DNA of 64,000 nt from Rotaria socialis (taxonomy: Eukaryota; Rotifera; Eurotatoria; Philodinida; Philodinidae): NCBI GenBank assembly GCA_905331475.1, contig CAJNYU010001189.1, positions 4,652-68,651 on the forward strand, in the 5' to 3' direction. The translations under genes and the position numbers were made by a program. Under the pieces are notes generated by a model. The model had not been told where the DNA came from. It saw nothing but the letters and a program-made list of their open reading frames with translations, and searched no databases. Shown in pieces: positions 13,930 to 26,800 of this stretch. Numbering within the stretch: position 1 is the stretch's first letter; each line of letters begins with the position of its first letter.

Positions 13930-14294
13930 TTTATTTGCATAGCAACGTTCATCAACCACGTTCTCTAGTAGAATATGTTGTAGTCAAGATAAAATCAAAG
14001 ACACGAAATTCAAGATCTTGAAGAACAAAGCTTTCATATTATGTAACTGACTTAAAACTCTATCATCTAAACTTGCCAGTTTGATGTATATTATAGATTT
14101 TTAGATAATTGGTGTACTCTAATTAGCTTATATTAAAGACGCAAACATAATCAATACACAGGGCATAGTAAAAAAAAAAGGAGGAATTAATTATCGATAC
14201 TAGTCAGCATGGTGATTGACTCTTTAACTGAAAATACATAGAAGGCAAGATTTATCTCAGGTGATTTTGAGAGTCTTTTACTTGGGATACTGGT

Positions 14295-14322
14295 TTTGAA
14301 CGGGAAAACCCGTTTTGAAAAC
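14295..14322. repeat. Small hairpin, AACGGG-AAAA-CCCGTT
   Basis: A compact inverted repeat: six-base GC-rich arms around an AAAA loop, with weaker pairing outside (ttttg/tgaaaa). It resembles a terminator-type stem, but in this eukaryotic intergenic setting it has no assignable function. Confidence 0.5.
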
Positions 14323-17300
14323 ACTTCACAAGGTAACTGGACTGTATGTAACTCTTCTATCATTTTGCATTTTTAGTTTGAAGTATCTTTCATAGGCCGA
14401 TCGAAGTTACAGCTAGTTCATAGTATGAGATTCTACTTCTTCAAGTCAATCTAATATTTGCTTAGGTCACACTAGACAAGTGCATTTAAGCACTCAAATC
14501 ATGATTATATATGGAGTTTCTACGATAAAAATTCGAGCAAAGACATTGGTTACTTTTGCAAGTCTTATTGATTTTAATTACATTCAGAAAAATATTTAAG
14601 AGTAGAAAGACTAAGGATTTCGATGCTTTCCACTGGGAAAAAATTACAATTACTATCTTCTAGGACACTGCTCTTCAAACTTTAAAATATCTTTTTTCGA
14701 GTTCCGTCTTTGAAATAGCACACCACAGTAATTTGATCTGTTCTCGTAGAAGTCAATGTACTTCGACTATTGATATAAGCATATTTCTTGTAGCTAACCT
14801 TGTTTCCTGAAAATTCCTTCCAATGCCTTTCACCACAGATGACAGGTAGCTACTCGATAGAATTTCTCCTCATAAGATTGGTTCGCGAGACAATTTTCAA
14901 TGAATATAAACTAGAGTTCTGCGCTATTGGAGGGGGATTTTCTTAAAATGCACACATAACGCCGTGATATGACTGGTAATTGTGATGCTTCAAGATTCTG
15001 AAAATAATGATTGACATTGCTGATCAATCATATTCAGAAAGCTCTTTTCGAAAAGGCACTATGTTACAGTAAAATATCGATAGACTATTTCAGTGATAGT
15101 ACAGTGCTTTATGTTATTCGATAGTATTTTCTTGGAGCTTCATGATTTGAATTCAAATGGATGATTACTTTTCCATGTTTTCAGAAATATAAAAATCAAT
15201 GAAAAATGTACGGGTATGAGTCATCACTTCAAACTGTCACCTATATCGAACTAGCGGAAATTAGAAATACTTTTTTGAACTTTTTTGTCTTAGAAGAGGA
15301 ATACAGAGTTAAACACATAAACAAGTAACTATTATATGATAAATCTCAAATTTCAAATAGCCTACCTTTCACTATTTATATTTGCTGGGCCTAAAACCTT
15401 TTCAGTAGTTAATATGGCACAAGATCAATGCAAAATATTTAAATTTATAAAAGTTCCACTCAGTAACTTTATTCATCTTTGAAGGACACCGTTAACTACA
15501 TTTGTTTATTAACAATCACAGAAAAAAACGAATTATTTTATTCAGTGTTGTGTGAAACTTTTGCTTATCTAGAAAACATTTTCAGAGTTAGAAATCGAAT
15601 CGAATGACACATAAATGCAAATGGTCATCATCTAATTCTATTCCAGAGATTGGATCACTTCTTAGTAGCAGTTAAGAATTTAAAAACTACTGGATGCGAT
15701 CACATGAGAATAGAACAATAATTACCAAGATTATGTTGAAGTATTGCGTTTGTCTAAAACAAAATAAAAAATGAACTTTGAAAAATACAAGGAATTTTGA
15801 CATTCAAATTTAATAATAAAGATCGCTTTGTTAGAGTAGAATGACTATAGTTTACACCTCATGAGTCTTTATGTGATGAAGATGCATTTTATGAAAAGTC
15901 ATATGATACGAGCTAATTACAGGTCTAAAACAGGGTTCTCAATGTTCAAACAATGGATAAATTCGAGCGCCATCTACAGCACGAATGAAATCTTTCAAGC
16001 ATTTCTTTCCCAAGATAGTTCGCACTGGAAGTCGGTCTACAGTCTCGCTGATTAAGAGTTCTAGTAGGAAAATGTATTCATTAACTTGTACATTTTAAAA
16101 GAAAAAGCTATTAAATTAATTATGATGGCAGCTTGCATGACAAATATACTATAATAAGATCTATTCGATTCAGTTAACAGAAGAATTTTTTAATTGTTAC
16201 TAAAACAAAACTAAAATTTTATATGAGATACTTTGCATGGCTAATGTTCAATAATTTTCTTACTTTAAGGTAAAGATCTCGAGGTAGCCACTTAAGGATA
16301 GATCAAATGAATCACTCTGGCAACAGTTCTAGTCAACTATTTTAATCATTTCTACGTGAGAAATTCAAATTCAAACAATACTTCCGTAGGAATCACAACG
16401 TGACTGCAAGGATTTTGGCAAAATTCAACGAGAACCAGACGGGATTATTTGAGATTTTCATGTCCAGAAGCCAATAATCAGATCTCAAACTCTAATCCAG
16501 TAGCACATGTCGAATACGTAATTCGAGAATGAAGAAAAAAGTGCATCTCCAATAAAAGCTTGAAACAGATTTTGTATGCAACGTTTTTGAATATTTCATT
16601 GAAAATTTTTATATTTAGTTAGTTTCACACAGGGCATGTCATAAATAAATACTTTAAAACACGATTCTATTCAACTATTTTAATAGCATCTTTTACTAAT
16701 TTCTTTGTAAACATTTTCAATGTTTTACGACACAGATCTCCATAAGACATTTTCAGACTATCCTCCAAAATCTTCAAACAATATCTGACATGTGTCCACT
16801 GACAAAAATAACACAGTCACTACTGTCCGAGATATAGCATTAGCGTTTTTCAGTTATAACATGTCTTCGGGTAGGCTTTTTATTTTCATATTCACAAAGA
16901 AAAGTCAACCGTTCAGAAAGTTATCTAGCTCTAGTTGAGTGATGAATTATAAAAAAAGAACTAAAACTGAGTCTTGTAACATCAATCACATACCTTTTCT
17001 TGGCGAATCGTCTACTAGGGTGACAGTCGATAGTATTAAGCTGATGAGAGAAGGCTTGATTGTTACGTTTTCATCCAGTTGAGCAGTATTTTGTTGTCTA
17101 TATTGTGTAAAAATCACAAAAAAGTTGTCCTACAAATGGCTAAAGTTTTTCATTAAAGCTCTTCGAGAATTACAGTGATCAATAATCTTGTTTATAATAC
17201 GAAAAACATTTTCTGCATTTTAAAAATTCTGTCAAATAATACATCTTGAAATCAAAGGAAAATATGTCAGAAATGATTTAATACACTGGAAACGACTATT

Positions 17301-18644
17301 TCAGTCATTTATTTAGGATTTGAAAACGAAGCAGTGACATGAAGATTCAAACGCTAACACTTGCTCATTTGTATTATTTACCACTAAGAATAGGTATATC
17401 CCTATTATCGACATAGTTGCACAAAAAAAAATTAAGGATTGGAGAATTAGCAGTCAACGTATTTATAATAGAACCTGGTAATAAAAATGTTGATTGGCTC
17501 AGCTACACTTTTTAAATCAGTGCTTAGAATGTTAGTCCTTATGCGCATTCAAATAAAATCAATTTTCTGGACGACACACGGTCGTTTTTGCTCTCAGAAA
17601 TTCAACTATGAGATAAAATTTCTTATTCGATTTTTCCAAGCAGCCTTATTGGATGACTTTTTCTAGATAGCAAATTCTTTGCTGTAACATACCTATACTG
17701 GTTAGCTACGACGGTAAGTTGTTGTGTCTCTGGATGACTGCACTTGGGCGTAATTGAATGCGAATATTTTGATAGATGATCTTGATCTTTTCTATAAACA
17801 AAAGTAATAATTCAATAAGATTTGCTGTAAATTTTATTATGTCAAGTGAACGAAATCGATTTCAGGTGAAGAGCATTATAGGATTCTTCTTTTTTTCTTT
17901 GACTATTCGTTAAAACATTTTCATATTACTCAACGATTGTTTTTATTTGCAGGTCTCTCAATTAGAACAGTTAAAATTAAAAGTAGTTCGAAGGCACCTA
18001 ATTACATAATTGTAGCATTATAATTATGAAAAGTGACATGAAAGTCTATACATTTTTAACAAAAATATGCACTACTATTAATAGCGTTATATTTTTTCTA
18101 ACTGACATATCAATAAGAGCATTATTAAAAACTTTGGATGATGCGAGTCATTGATATTATACAAAAAAAGTCTGATACTCATATTTTTCATCCTATTTTG
18201 GGTACTTGAGGTTTTATAATAACTTTTTACTCTATTCTAAAGGGTCTATCGAGTACATGTTCTAAAAAGGAAAGATTTGTAATTCATATAAATGAAAAAA
18301 TTGAACTGTAGATACGTAAATGAGGATAAAAATTAGTGTGATAAATTTTCAAAGAAAAAGTCTGATTCATGGAATCAAATATTTCTGAAACTATAAAGTA
18401 AACCAGAGTTGTGTATAGCAAAAGGATTTCTACTGATAATAATTTGACAACAGTCAAATTTCAATTTCTGTAAATAATCTTGTAGTGTGTGATGCAAATT
18501 TTTATCCATAACTAGCTTTGAAAAGAACCCCAGAATAGTTATTAACATACAGAAAGTGCATCTATTGGTTCTAAAGTCCAATCAGCAATGATCATATTGT
18601 ATGATGGATCGAATATAATCTTCCTTCTTGTATGCCTATCGTTC

Positions 18645-20464
18645 TCAGTTCACCTGAAGAAAACTCGAATAGAACGTTTCATTCACTGAGGGAAGACTGG
18701 AATTAATATTGCGGTATGATTAATTACTGTTGTTAAGTAGCCGAAATTATTTATGAGATAACAAAGTATTGCATACCGATAACAATATGCTCCGTAGCGA
18801 CATTCTTTATTTTCAGCAACCCCACTGCTAGGCACTTTCGATTCACGATAATCCAAATCGCCTGGATGTGAAAATTTCTCGCGATGATCCCTATCAGTTC
18901 TAAAATAAGATGAAGTTAGAAATCTACTATATTCTATGAAAATATTCCTAAAGCACCTGTAACAGCTTTGACCATATCGACATGAACGACGTGTTTCATC
19001 TGTTAGCATAAATAGAAAACGAGCATTATGTCTTGTAAATTTAATCTAAAAAAATTGATTGATCTTTATATTTACCTGTTGTTTTGTTCGGCAGTGCAAC
19101 AAAGCTACCAGTATAATGGCCAGGGCGTGCAAGTTTTACTAAATATAATTAGAGAAACATGGACGATTAGCGACAATTATTATACGAGCAACAGTATTTA
19201 ATTAGACAAACATTTAAAACTCTGCAAGTGAATCCGATGAAATCTTACAGATATATTTGATTTCAAATGCTGCCGCTTTTCTGTGAGAGGACTGAAAAAA
19301 AAAGACTAATAACTTACTTAATTCTTCTCGAACATCATTTGGTACTGTCATGTTACATACATCATCAACAGGACAGAAATTTTGATGGAGTGACTCAATA
19401 ATCTTGCCGAATTCTGGATGTGCCTTTAATTGTACAAGAGTTTCCGTGGCACTGGAACGTTCATTAGGATTTTTCTTTAGTAGCAATTCAATAATCATTC
19501 TGTAACCCCCAGCTTGTGGTACAGCAACATCTTCAGCATGTGGATCATTACAAAATCGTCTGTATGTTCTTTCATCATTCCACGGAAATTCACCGCAGAA
19601 CAACAGATAAAACATAACACCAGCTGCCCATGCATCTGATGTTTTGTGAAGTTGTCTCGACACACGATTTTTTGAATCATATTTCAAAAATTCTGGTGAA
19701 ACAAAAAATGCACTATGAACTTTCTCTGCATCGACTGTAAGTTGCGCACGTTGAGTGTTCATCTTTTCCGCTGAACCAAAATCAATTAATTTAATGCAAA
19801 AATATTGTTCATTTGGAACAAGAACAATATTTTGTGGCTTTATATCGCCATGAACAATATGCAATTTTTCGAGAAATGCTAAAGCACGCAGTACATAAAC
19901 AATAATAATCATACCAAACACGGTGATCTCTTCAATTGCCGGAAATGGTTTATTTTTCCAAAAAGTGTAAAGATCACATAGTGCAAATTCCATAGCAATG
20001 AAAATACCGTCCTTGGTCAATCGACTGCCGCGATATTCAATAATTGGATGATTATCAATTTGAATTCGTTTTGTTAAACGTAAAAAGTTAATTTCGTTTT
20101 TGATTTCTGCTTCTATACCGGGTGCGTTTTCTATAACTTTAATAGCAACTATACGACCTGTATTCTTAACTTTAGCCTTGAATATTGTACCGAAACCACC
20201 TCGATTAACATATTGAATGATCTCATATGTGGTGCCTGCTATTTCGATTTCGGATTTTTCATCGTTTATAACTGTTTCATTTGCTTTCGATCGGGCAACT
20301 GCCAATAATATTGCAGCCATTTGGTCAAAAGTTGTTTTGTATTGTCGGTTACTAACATCTTCTTGTACATCTAGCTGTTTTTCCATATCAGCATTCTGTT
20401 TCATAAGTAACTTTTGTTTTCGTTCTAATGACTCAATTTTGACTTTTGACTGATTGAATCCCAT
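18645..20464 (-). CDS. Ser/Thr protein kinase with C-terminal PBZ zinc finger(s), possible myristoylation site
   Basis: Predicted active kinase joined by splicing to a poly(ADP-ribose)-binding zinc finger. Exons on the minus strand: 20464-19318, 19138-19076, 18999-18957, 18899-18777 and a doubtful last one 18696-18645; phases agree throughout (about 475 aa). The N-terminus MGFNQSK fits N-myristoylation (Gly2, Ser6), then a coiled coil to about residue 40. The kinase spans about 80-365: glycine loop GGFGT, VAIKV (Lys109), HGDIKPQN (Asp207), DFG (228-230), SPE. PBZ1 has Cys410, Cys416, His423 and His429 (CRYGQSCYR...FSHPGD), with spacing as in APLF and CHFR. A second finger starts at Cys451 (CRYGAYCYR), but its histidine half is missing from the only downstream exon that splices in frame, so it is eroded or its exon was missed. 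Inference: kinase output may be tied to PAR signalling. Confidence 0.85.
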
Positions 20465-22739
20465 AGCTCGTCTGGCGCTGATCTATGTAAAAAATGGTAA
20501 GAGAAAACAAGGAACAAAAGCAAACCAAACGTGTGTGTGCACATGCAATCTTAACTTCAGTTGAAACTCGATTAAATAAAAGTAAGCATTGTTAAAACGT
20601 TTTCGTTCTCACATTCAGCTGGCTCGCCATAGAAAAAATTCTTTTTTTTATTATGCGTTCTTTCTTCTTCCTTTCTCGACGGTAAGAATGATGTGCGCTG
20701 TTATTCTTTACTTGGAAATAAAAATAAAGAAATTATTTATAGTGCAGAAATCTTGAGGGTGACTTTCAAGTTTTTAAATATTCACTTTTGGCACAACATG
20801 AAGTAGTCAAAAACAAACAGATTTTCATTCGTCATATAAAAAATTTCTTTTGTAGGAAAAAATATAGCGCGCAAAACATCCAGTAAGGCTACCACAGAGT
20901 TAAAGTGAAAAGGTTTAGTAGGCATTCTTTATTGAGCTACTCAACGATATCTAGTTGTTGTTTACTAACGAAGAAGAATGACAACAGCATTTTAGATCAG
21001 TAATTATACGAATTTTCTCGCCAACTTTTCTTTGATTCATACGCTCTCTAACAAAAACGACTTGAATTCATAAAAAAATAGTTAGCGGATATTTCGGTGT
21101 GAGTTGCTATTCATACGCATGTCTATTATAAGTTTAGAAAAAAAAAGATGTTATTCATGAAATATTATGAAAACTTCATCGAAATGGTTTTTATTGCAAA
21201 TTACTATTTTTACAATCTAATACTGAATCCTCATTAGATGTTAAAATTAAAATCATAGCATAAAAATGTTCTTAGAATAAGTGATTTCGTGTTACTAGCA
21301 GTGTAATATTACTCACACACTTGTGATATGATTTGTACTTTCATATGATGATATGCGTCAAGGGGAAAAAGAGAATTTTTGGGATTTTCAAAATCCCAAA
21401 ATCCCATAAATTAAAAAGCATTTTCCCTTCTGTGAATGACGTAGTTTCGACCTGAAATTCTTTCCATATATAGGTTTCATGGTTCATAAAAGATCCTAAA
21501 AGTTTCAACTCGAATAAATGTTTCTTTCTTAAAATATTGAATTTTCAAAAAAACTGGATTTTCTGACCGTGCTGTGAAATGAGTGTTTCTTGCGCATTCA
21601 TTATCTTGAGAAGGAAACGTCTGTTTGCGGTGAAGATTTCAGAATATTCTAAGAATCATGAGACTTACATATGGGAAAAAATTCAGATGGAAGTTCCATC
21701 ATTCACGTTTTGGATTTTGGGATTTTCAAAATCCCAAATCCGCCTTTTCCCCCTTGATATGCGTAGTTATTGGTTTTAGTTCAGCTAAAAAAAGACAAAG
21801 ATGGCAGGTGTTAGCATGATGTTCTGAGTTAGATTTCTTATCTATTCTCGTCCACACTGAAACACTCGATATAATATCGATGAAAATAAATTTTAGATAA
21901 TCACATTCTAGGCAGCTTACATCAAGGCATAGTGACGGTCAGGAACTTAGATAACAAATAGATAGCTTGTACCACTGTTTTGTTAGTGAAATAAAACTGT
22001 ATGCCACATTGCGATGACGCTAATGATAAAACTGATGAAAACTATTTCCGTTGCCGATTTCCTCGCAACGAGGACTATAAATGATATTTGCAAGTTAACG
22101 ACGTGGTACGATCGAAACTTCTTTAACTTCGTATTTTTATTAGCTGGCTTAAAAAGTTGCAAACTCCATTCAGAACAGAAAAGCGTCACCGATATCGTCT
22201 TCATCAAAAGATTTTAAACTTTTTTCATAGTTCACTAAAAGTAGTTAATGTAAAATATGTGTGTTTCATACGTTGCATAAACTCCAGCGATATTTAGGAA
22301 CCTACTGATAGCTCAATCTTGCTTGGTGCAAGGTGTTATTTTCCCGAAGAATTGCAGCTCTTGAGTAAATTTACGTTTTTTTACGCTAGTAAGACATCCA
22401 TGGGTAGCTCAAGAAAATATACACTAGAGATGCACCGTGCAAATGAAAAGAATATGATTTTTTAGAAATTGCTCGTGTAGAGGAATGCACACTTTTCTAC
22501 CATGTTACGTGGTACTAAAAGAAGGGAAAAAACGTTTTGTTTTGTTTTACAAATGAAATTTTACATCGTTGGAATTCGTTATAATTTCAAGTTTAACTTG
22601 AAAATACCTAATATTATAAAATCACATGCCCGTGCCTATCTGGTCGTTCATTGAAGATTGTTTTATCCAGAAAAATCGAAGCAGCTCAATCCCTCTTTCT
22701 CTATTTTGTCTTCCTTTAGCATATCTGAATGTGTAATGT
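20465..22739. other. Intergenic region containing a MITE
   Basis: AT-rich sequence between the kinase and the DED gene. Apart from the inverted-repeat element at 21358-21757 nothing is recognised. The kinase promoter should lie just above 20464. Confidence 0.5.
21358..21757. mobile_element. Non-autonomous TIR element (MITE), 400 bp
   Basis: Ends are inverted: the left end begins TCAAGGGGAAAAAG and the right end finishes CCCCCTTGA, and both arms carry the palindrome GGGATTTTCAAAATCCC about 25 bp in. The arms pair imperfectly over about 45 bp, with further weak pairing inside (gtgaatgacg and its counterpart). A 6-bp direct repeat TATGCG flanks it at 21352-21357 and 21758-21763, the expected target-site duplication. 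No transposase is encoded. Superfamily not assigned. Confidence 0.85.
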
Positions 22740-23869
22740 TCAAATGATTCCGTCAAAAAAATGTCCATCATTGGAACCAAATACATCAGTTTTTCTTCCG
22801 TTAGCCATATAAAATTGTATACCGGTTATACTTGAGTGTGCCTCATGTAAATCTTGATATAGATTTATTTTACTAATCTCTTCATTTGAATCCAACAGAA
22901 AAACATTTGAAAACTCAGACTGGCAAATAGATAGTTCTTCACTTTGAGACGTACGAGCATGACGTGACCTATTGTTATTGTACAAGAATAGAATAGACGA
23001 AAGCGCATTGCTAGAGCATTTCAATTCAACACCGATGCATTGATCTTCATAAGACAGTTCAAGATTTTTAGCATCGTTGAAATTTTCGTTTTGAAACAAA
23101 CTACTATCACCATATTTTAATTCTTCTATTATCACATAGAATATTTCTAGAAGAAGTGCCTTTGATAAATAATATATTTCAATCTCATTCAATGACGTTA
23201 CTTTGGTTAATATTACGCGATAATATGGTATCATTCAGCTTTGGATATTCAATAAAGCAAAACCGGACTAGCATTAAGTACAGTAAAATACAGAAGATGA
23301 ACATAAGGGTTAAAATAATAGATAGTATAAGATATTTTTTAGTCAATACCTTTGTAATAGTCGAAGATGATTGTTCTCTTTCACGATCATCAAACTGATA
23401 TCTCTCTTCGAAAAAATATTATTATTAGGTTGTAAAATCGAATTTTCTAATTCAGTTGATGGTTGTTCTTCTTCAGAGACGTGTGAAAATCGTTCTGGAT
23501 GATCACCTAGAATAAGGATGGGAATCATTAATTAAAATTTTGTTTTTAATTACCAAAAAAACTTTTCATTTTATCGAATAATAAAACGTCTTTATTATTC
23601 ATAATTGAGTGAGATGGATACTAACGTCGAAGTCGTTTTGCAACCTCATAGCACTTGATGCGTTCGAATACATGAATGAAATAATCATAATTTTGTTCAG
23701 TGATTAAAGTTTGATCGAAAAGAAAATCATGTAAACGTAAACTACCGCAAGGCGTACAATCATCTCGAGCTTTTCGTGGAACTCTACTGCCGACTACAAA
23801 ATAAAGCGATTGGCGATCATTATCCGACAGTTGATTGAATATTTCTATAAGAAGAGCTCGAAATTCCAT
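22740..23869 (-). CDS. Death-effector-domain protein with one membrane segment
   Basis: The first exon (23869-23626) encodes a death effector domain fold: FRALLIEIFNQLSDNDRQSL, then LRLHDFLFDQTLITEQNYDYF and ending in a basic helix. DEDs mediate homotypic contacts in caspase-8/FADD-type signalling. Exon 2 starts at 23506 (C|GT phase, RDHPERFSH). Further on the reading frame that stays open encodes a hydrophobic segment, KKYLILSIILTLMF to YLMLVRF, then splices at 23217/23146 (70-bp intron) to a 134-aa polar tail ending at 22740. Between 23480 and 23400 the frame changes once. Either a 77-bp intron (GT at about 23478, AG before 23402) or a one-base indel near the T6 tract explains this, and the intron option keeps all phases. 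I used ATG 23869; the frame is open a little further upstream. DED and membrane segment are well supported, the full model less so. Confidence 0.68.
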
Positions 23870-26800
23870 GTTGCTTTTATTGACAATATGCACATATCGG
23901 AATTACAGAGCAACATCAACGCTTACTACAAAAAAAGAAAAATTTGACTTTTCATATCGTCAGTCGATGAGATTAGGAACGAACAAAAAGTAAGGCATTC
24001 TTCCATATCGATGCATCGATGTATTGCTTCTATTCTTCATACGTCATGTATCAAAAGCTATTAAGAATGTGCTTTTGTATTTTTAGAAAGTAATAGATAA
24101 ACACGGTAGTATTAAAATTTATTTATTATCTATGACACTTGAATAGATAATGAAATTATTTCATGGAATACTCGTATTCAATTCCTTATTGCATAATAAT
24201 AATTCAAAATCAAGACTAAAAAACGAATTTGTTAAAAGCTTTAATGGTTTAGAATTTTTCTACTGATAATATACTCATTCAGAAGCAACAAGTTAAGAAT
24301 AATTCGGATGAACAATTGTGATGATGTTTGCGTTTTATGTATAATGATAATTGATTCTTTTATATCGATAAACGCATCTCTTCAAGATACGATGCTCGTT
24401 TCTCTGTACTGATGTCTTTTCATTATTTCTCTCAGAATTTGAAACACTATAGTTTATTAATTACGGAATATCTTCTATATATTCTTGCTGTCTTATACTT
24501 TATTTGTAAATTATTATTGATCTATCTTGAAATATGAAGTTCGAAATTCTTCATGTGCCACAATCAAATAGTAATTCTGATTGATATTCGGTGTGAATAC
24601 TACCATGAAATCCACTACATAACTCAAAACTTGACTTACAATAATAGCAAAACTGTTCAAACTTCAGTCTTCATAAGCAGAGCGCAATCTCAACACTTTG
24701 GTTTAGCTGCCTGTTGCAAAGACTCGATCGTACTCAGATTATAATCGTGAACATAAGTGATGAGAACACATGAGTGCATTCGATACTGTAAAAAGAACTC
24801 TGTCAATCAAAACAATGTTCTAGAGTTTCAGGAACAAGACAATTCAACCAGAGTTCATTTCCTGAGAGAATATCAAGAAATGTTTCATAAGCCAAAAACA
24901 ATAGTTTTGTTGATTGGCTATTCCATTGATGCACATTTTATGTTCATAGAATACGATAACGTGCACAAGTCATGAAGTTTTACCAACCGAATCATTGTGT
25001 TTTTCATTATCATCAATAAAAGATCTTATCAATGATCGTTCCCGTATTCTTCGGATTTCTTCCAAGTATGCAGTAATTCCTGTAATTTTCTTTATCTCTG
25101 AAGAATTAATTGTGATCATTTAAATCCAAGACCTTTTTGAAATACATTGACGTTATTTTTTATATCATCTCTTGTTTTCAAGTTTTGATACTGCGATATA
25201 ATGAGATCTTTAATACTTCATGAACTAAATTTTGATGCTAAGTTTTTGTCGATATACATTTGAAGGCTCGCAAAAAAAACTGATCACTTGCATTCATTGC
25301 ATAAGGAAAAACGCACAGCCATTCTACCATTATGTTCCAAAACGAAAAATAGTGGTAATCCGAATTCTATTCAAGTAATTGTGACTCTCACTTGATCTCG
25401 AAGAAATCTTAACGATATGAAACATACATCAGTTTTATCGCCGACTGACTGTAGTTCAACAATATTTTCTTTATTTCAATACAATTAGTTTTCCCACTAG
25501 AGTTATCGCATCTTTCATCTTAAAGTTTGACAAACTTTTATGAATGAAAATTTATCAATAGTAAGCGTTAAGACACTCTTCAATTTCATATAGAGCACTT
25601 TGAAACTGAATTTAGACTGAATAAATGAGGAAACATCGGATTAGCATCCGACTGTTATGCGTACTGCAAAAACTGAGTCAATTTATATATGTTGTGAATA
25701 ATTCTAAGAAAAATATTTTTTTTGAAAAAATCCCTGTACCCCCCCCCTCAGGGATGATCTGGTCAATACTGACAAGTTTTTCGAAAACTCAGCCATTTCT
25801 TGACGGATCCTTCTCATCTTCGAACTCGACTGAAATATCAATGAGATCATTCTGTGTACAAAATTTCATGACAATTGGATGAGGCTTTCAAGAGTGATCG
25901 TGTGAACGGCCGGACGGACACACTGACCGAATCCAGAGTGTACTCATTTTTTTTTGAGTGCACAAAAACACTGATAATAAACATCCGTTCATCACGCAAC
26001 GTTTCCTATTAAAACTAATACGATGCAACGATTTGTTTTCACGCGTGTCCTACTGCAACATATGAAAAATGAACTCAAGACCATGTCGTGACAAGCTGAA
26101 AACAAATAACTTTTTTTGCAACGAGTTCATCCTTCCCCTTTAGTGTCATCAAAGTGTTTACTAGGAATTTGTGAAGAAAACAGACAATCCTGTGAACGGA
26201 TGAGTATCCTATTACAGCCCACATTTTGACGTTGTTTTCATGTGAAGATTACAGTTGCATATTCTGTTTTAGACAGAATCTAGATATGTAATAATCGCGT
26301 GCTATTTGTAGATAGTCATAATTGAATATTGTAAAATTAATGTAAAGACTAAGATTTCAAGCATGAATAGCTTTTAGAATTCAATTTAAAAACAGAAAAA
26401 CAAGTCAGTTCATAAAATTCAATAACTGTCAATTTTTTCCAGCTCGATATCTCCTCAAGATGAAGTGAGCAAAGAAAAAAGCTTACAGCTTATCAGTAAA
26501 TTTACCCGTCAAAGAATGTTAATGAGTGGAATGTATTTACAAGCTTTTACGAAAAGCAAACAACATTTTCATGTTGAATATATTTTCATGTCTTATGATA
26601 GTCAGTCGTATGAGTAACTTATGAAAAATAATAGCTTCAAACTCTTAACTAAATCGATTTTTCATAACAATATTAATATCCAATGCTTTTTCTTGAAGTG
26701 AATACTTGACGACAATCGCTAAAAAACAGAATAATCGCATTGATTCTTGGATGTAATAGTCAATAAATATTCTCATCACCGGATGCTAGTCTCGTCACAT

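Larger units (their letters stand above)
13721..18644. other. Intergenic, about 4.9 kb, no recognised gene
   Basis: Region upstream of the FEM1 gene and downstream of the kinase gene, so it should hold the FEM1 promoter close to 13.7-13.9 kb. Apart from a GAAA microsatellite and a small hairpin near 14300 I see only AT-rich sequence and chance open frames. Confidence 0.5.
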
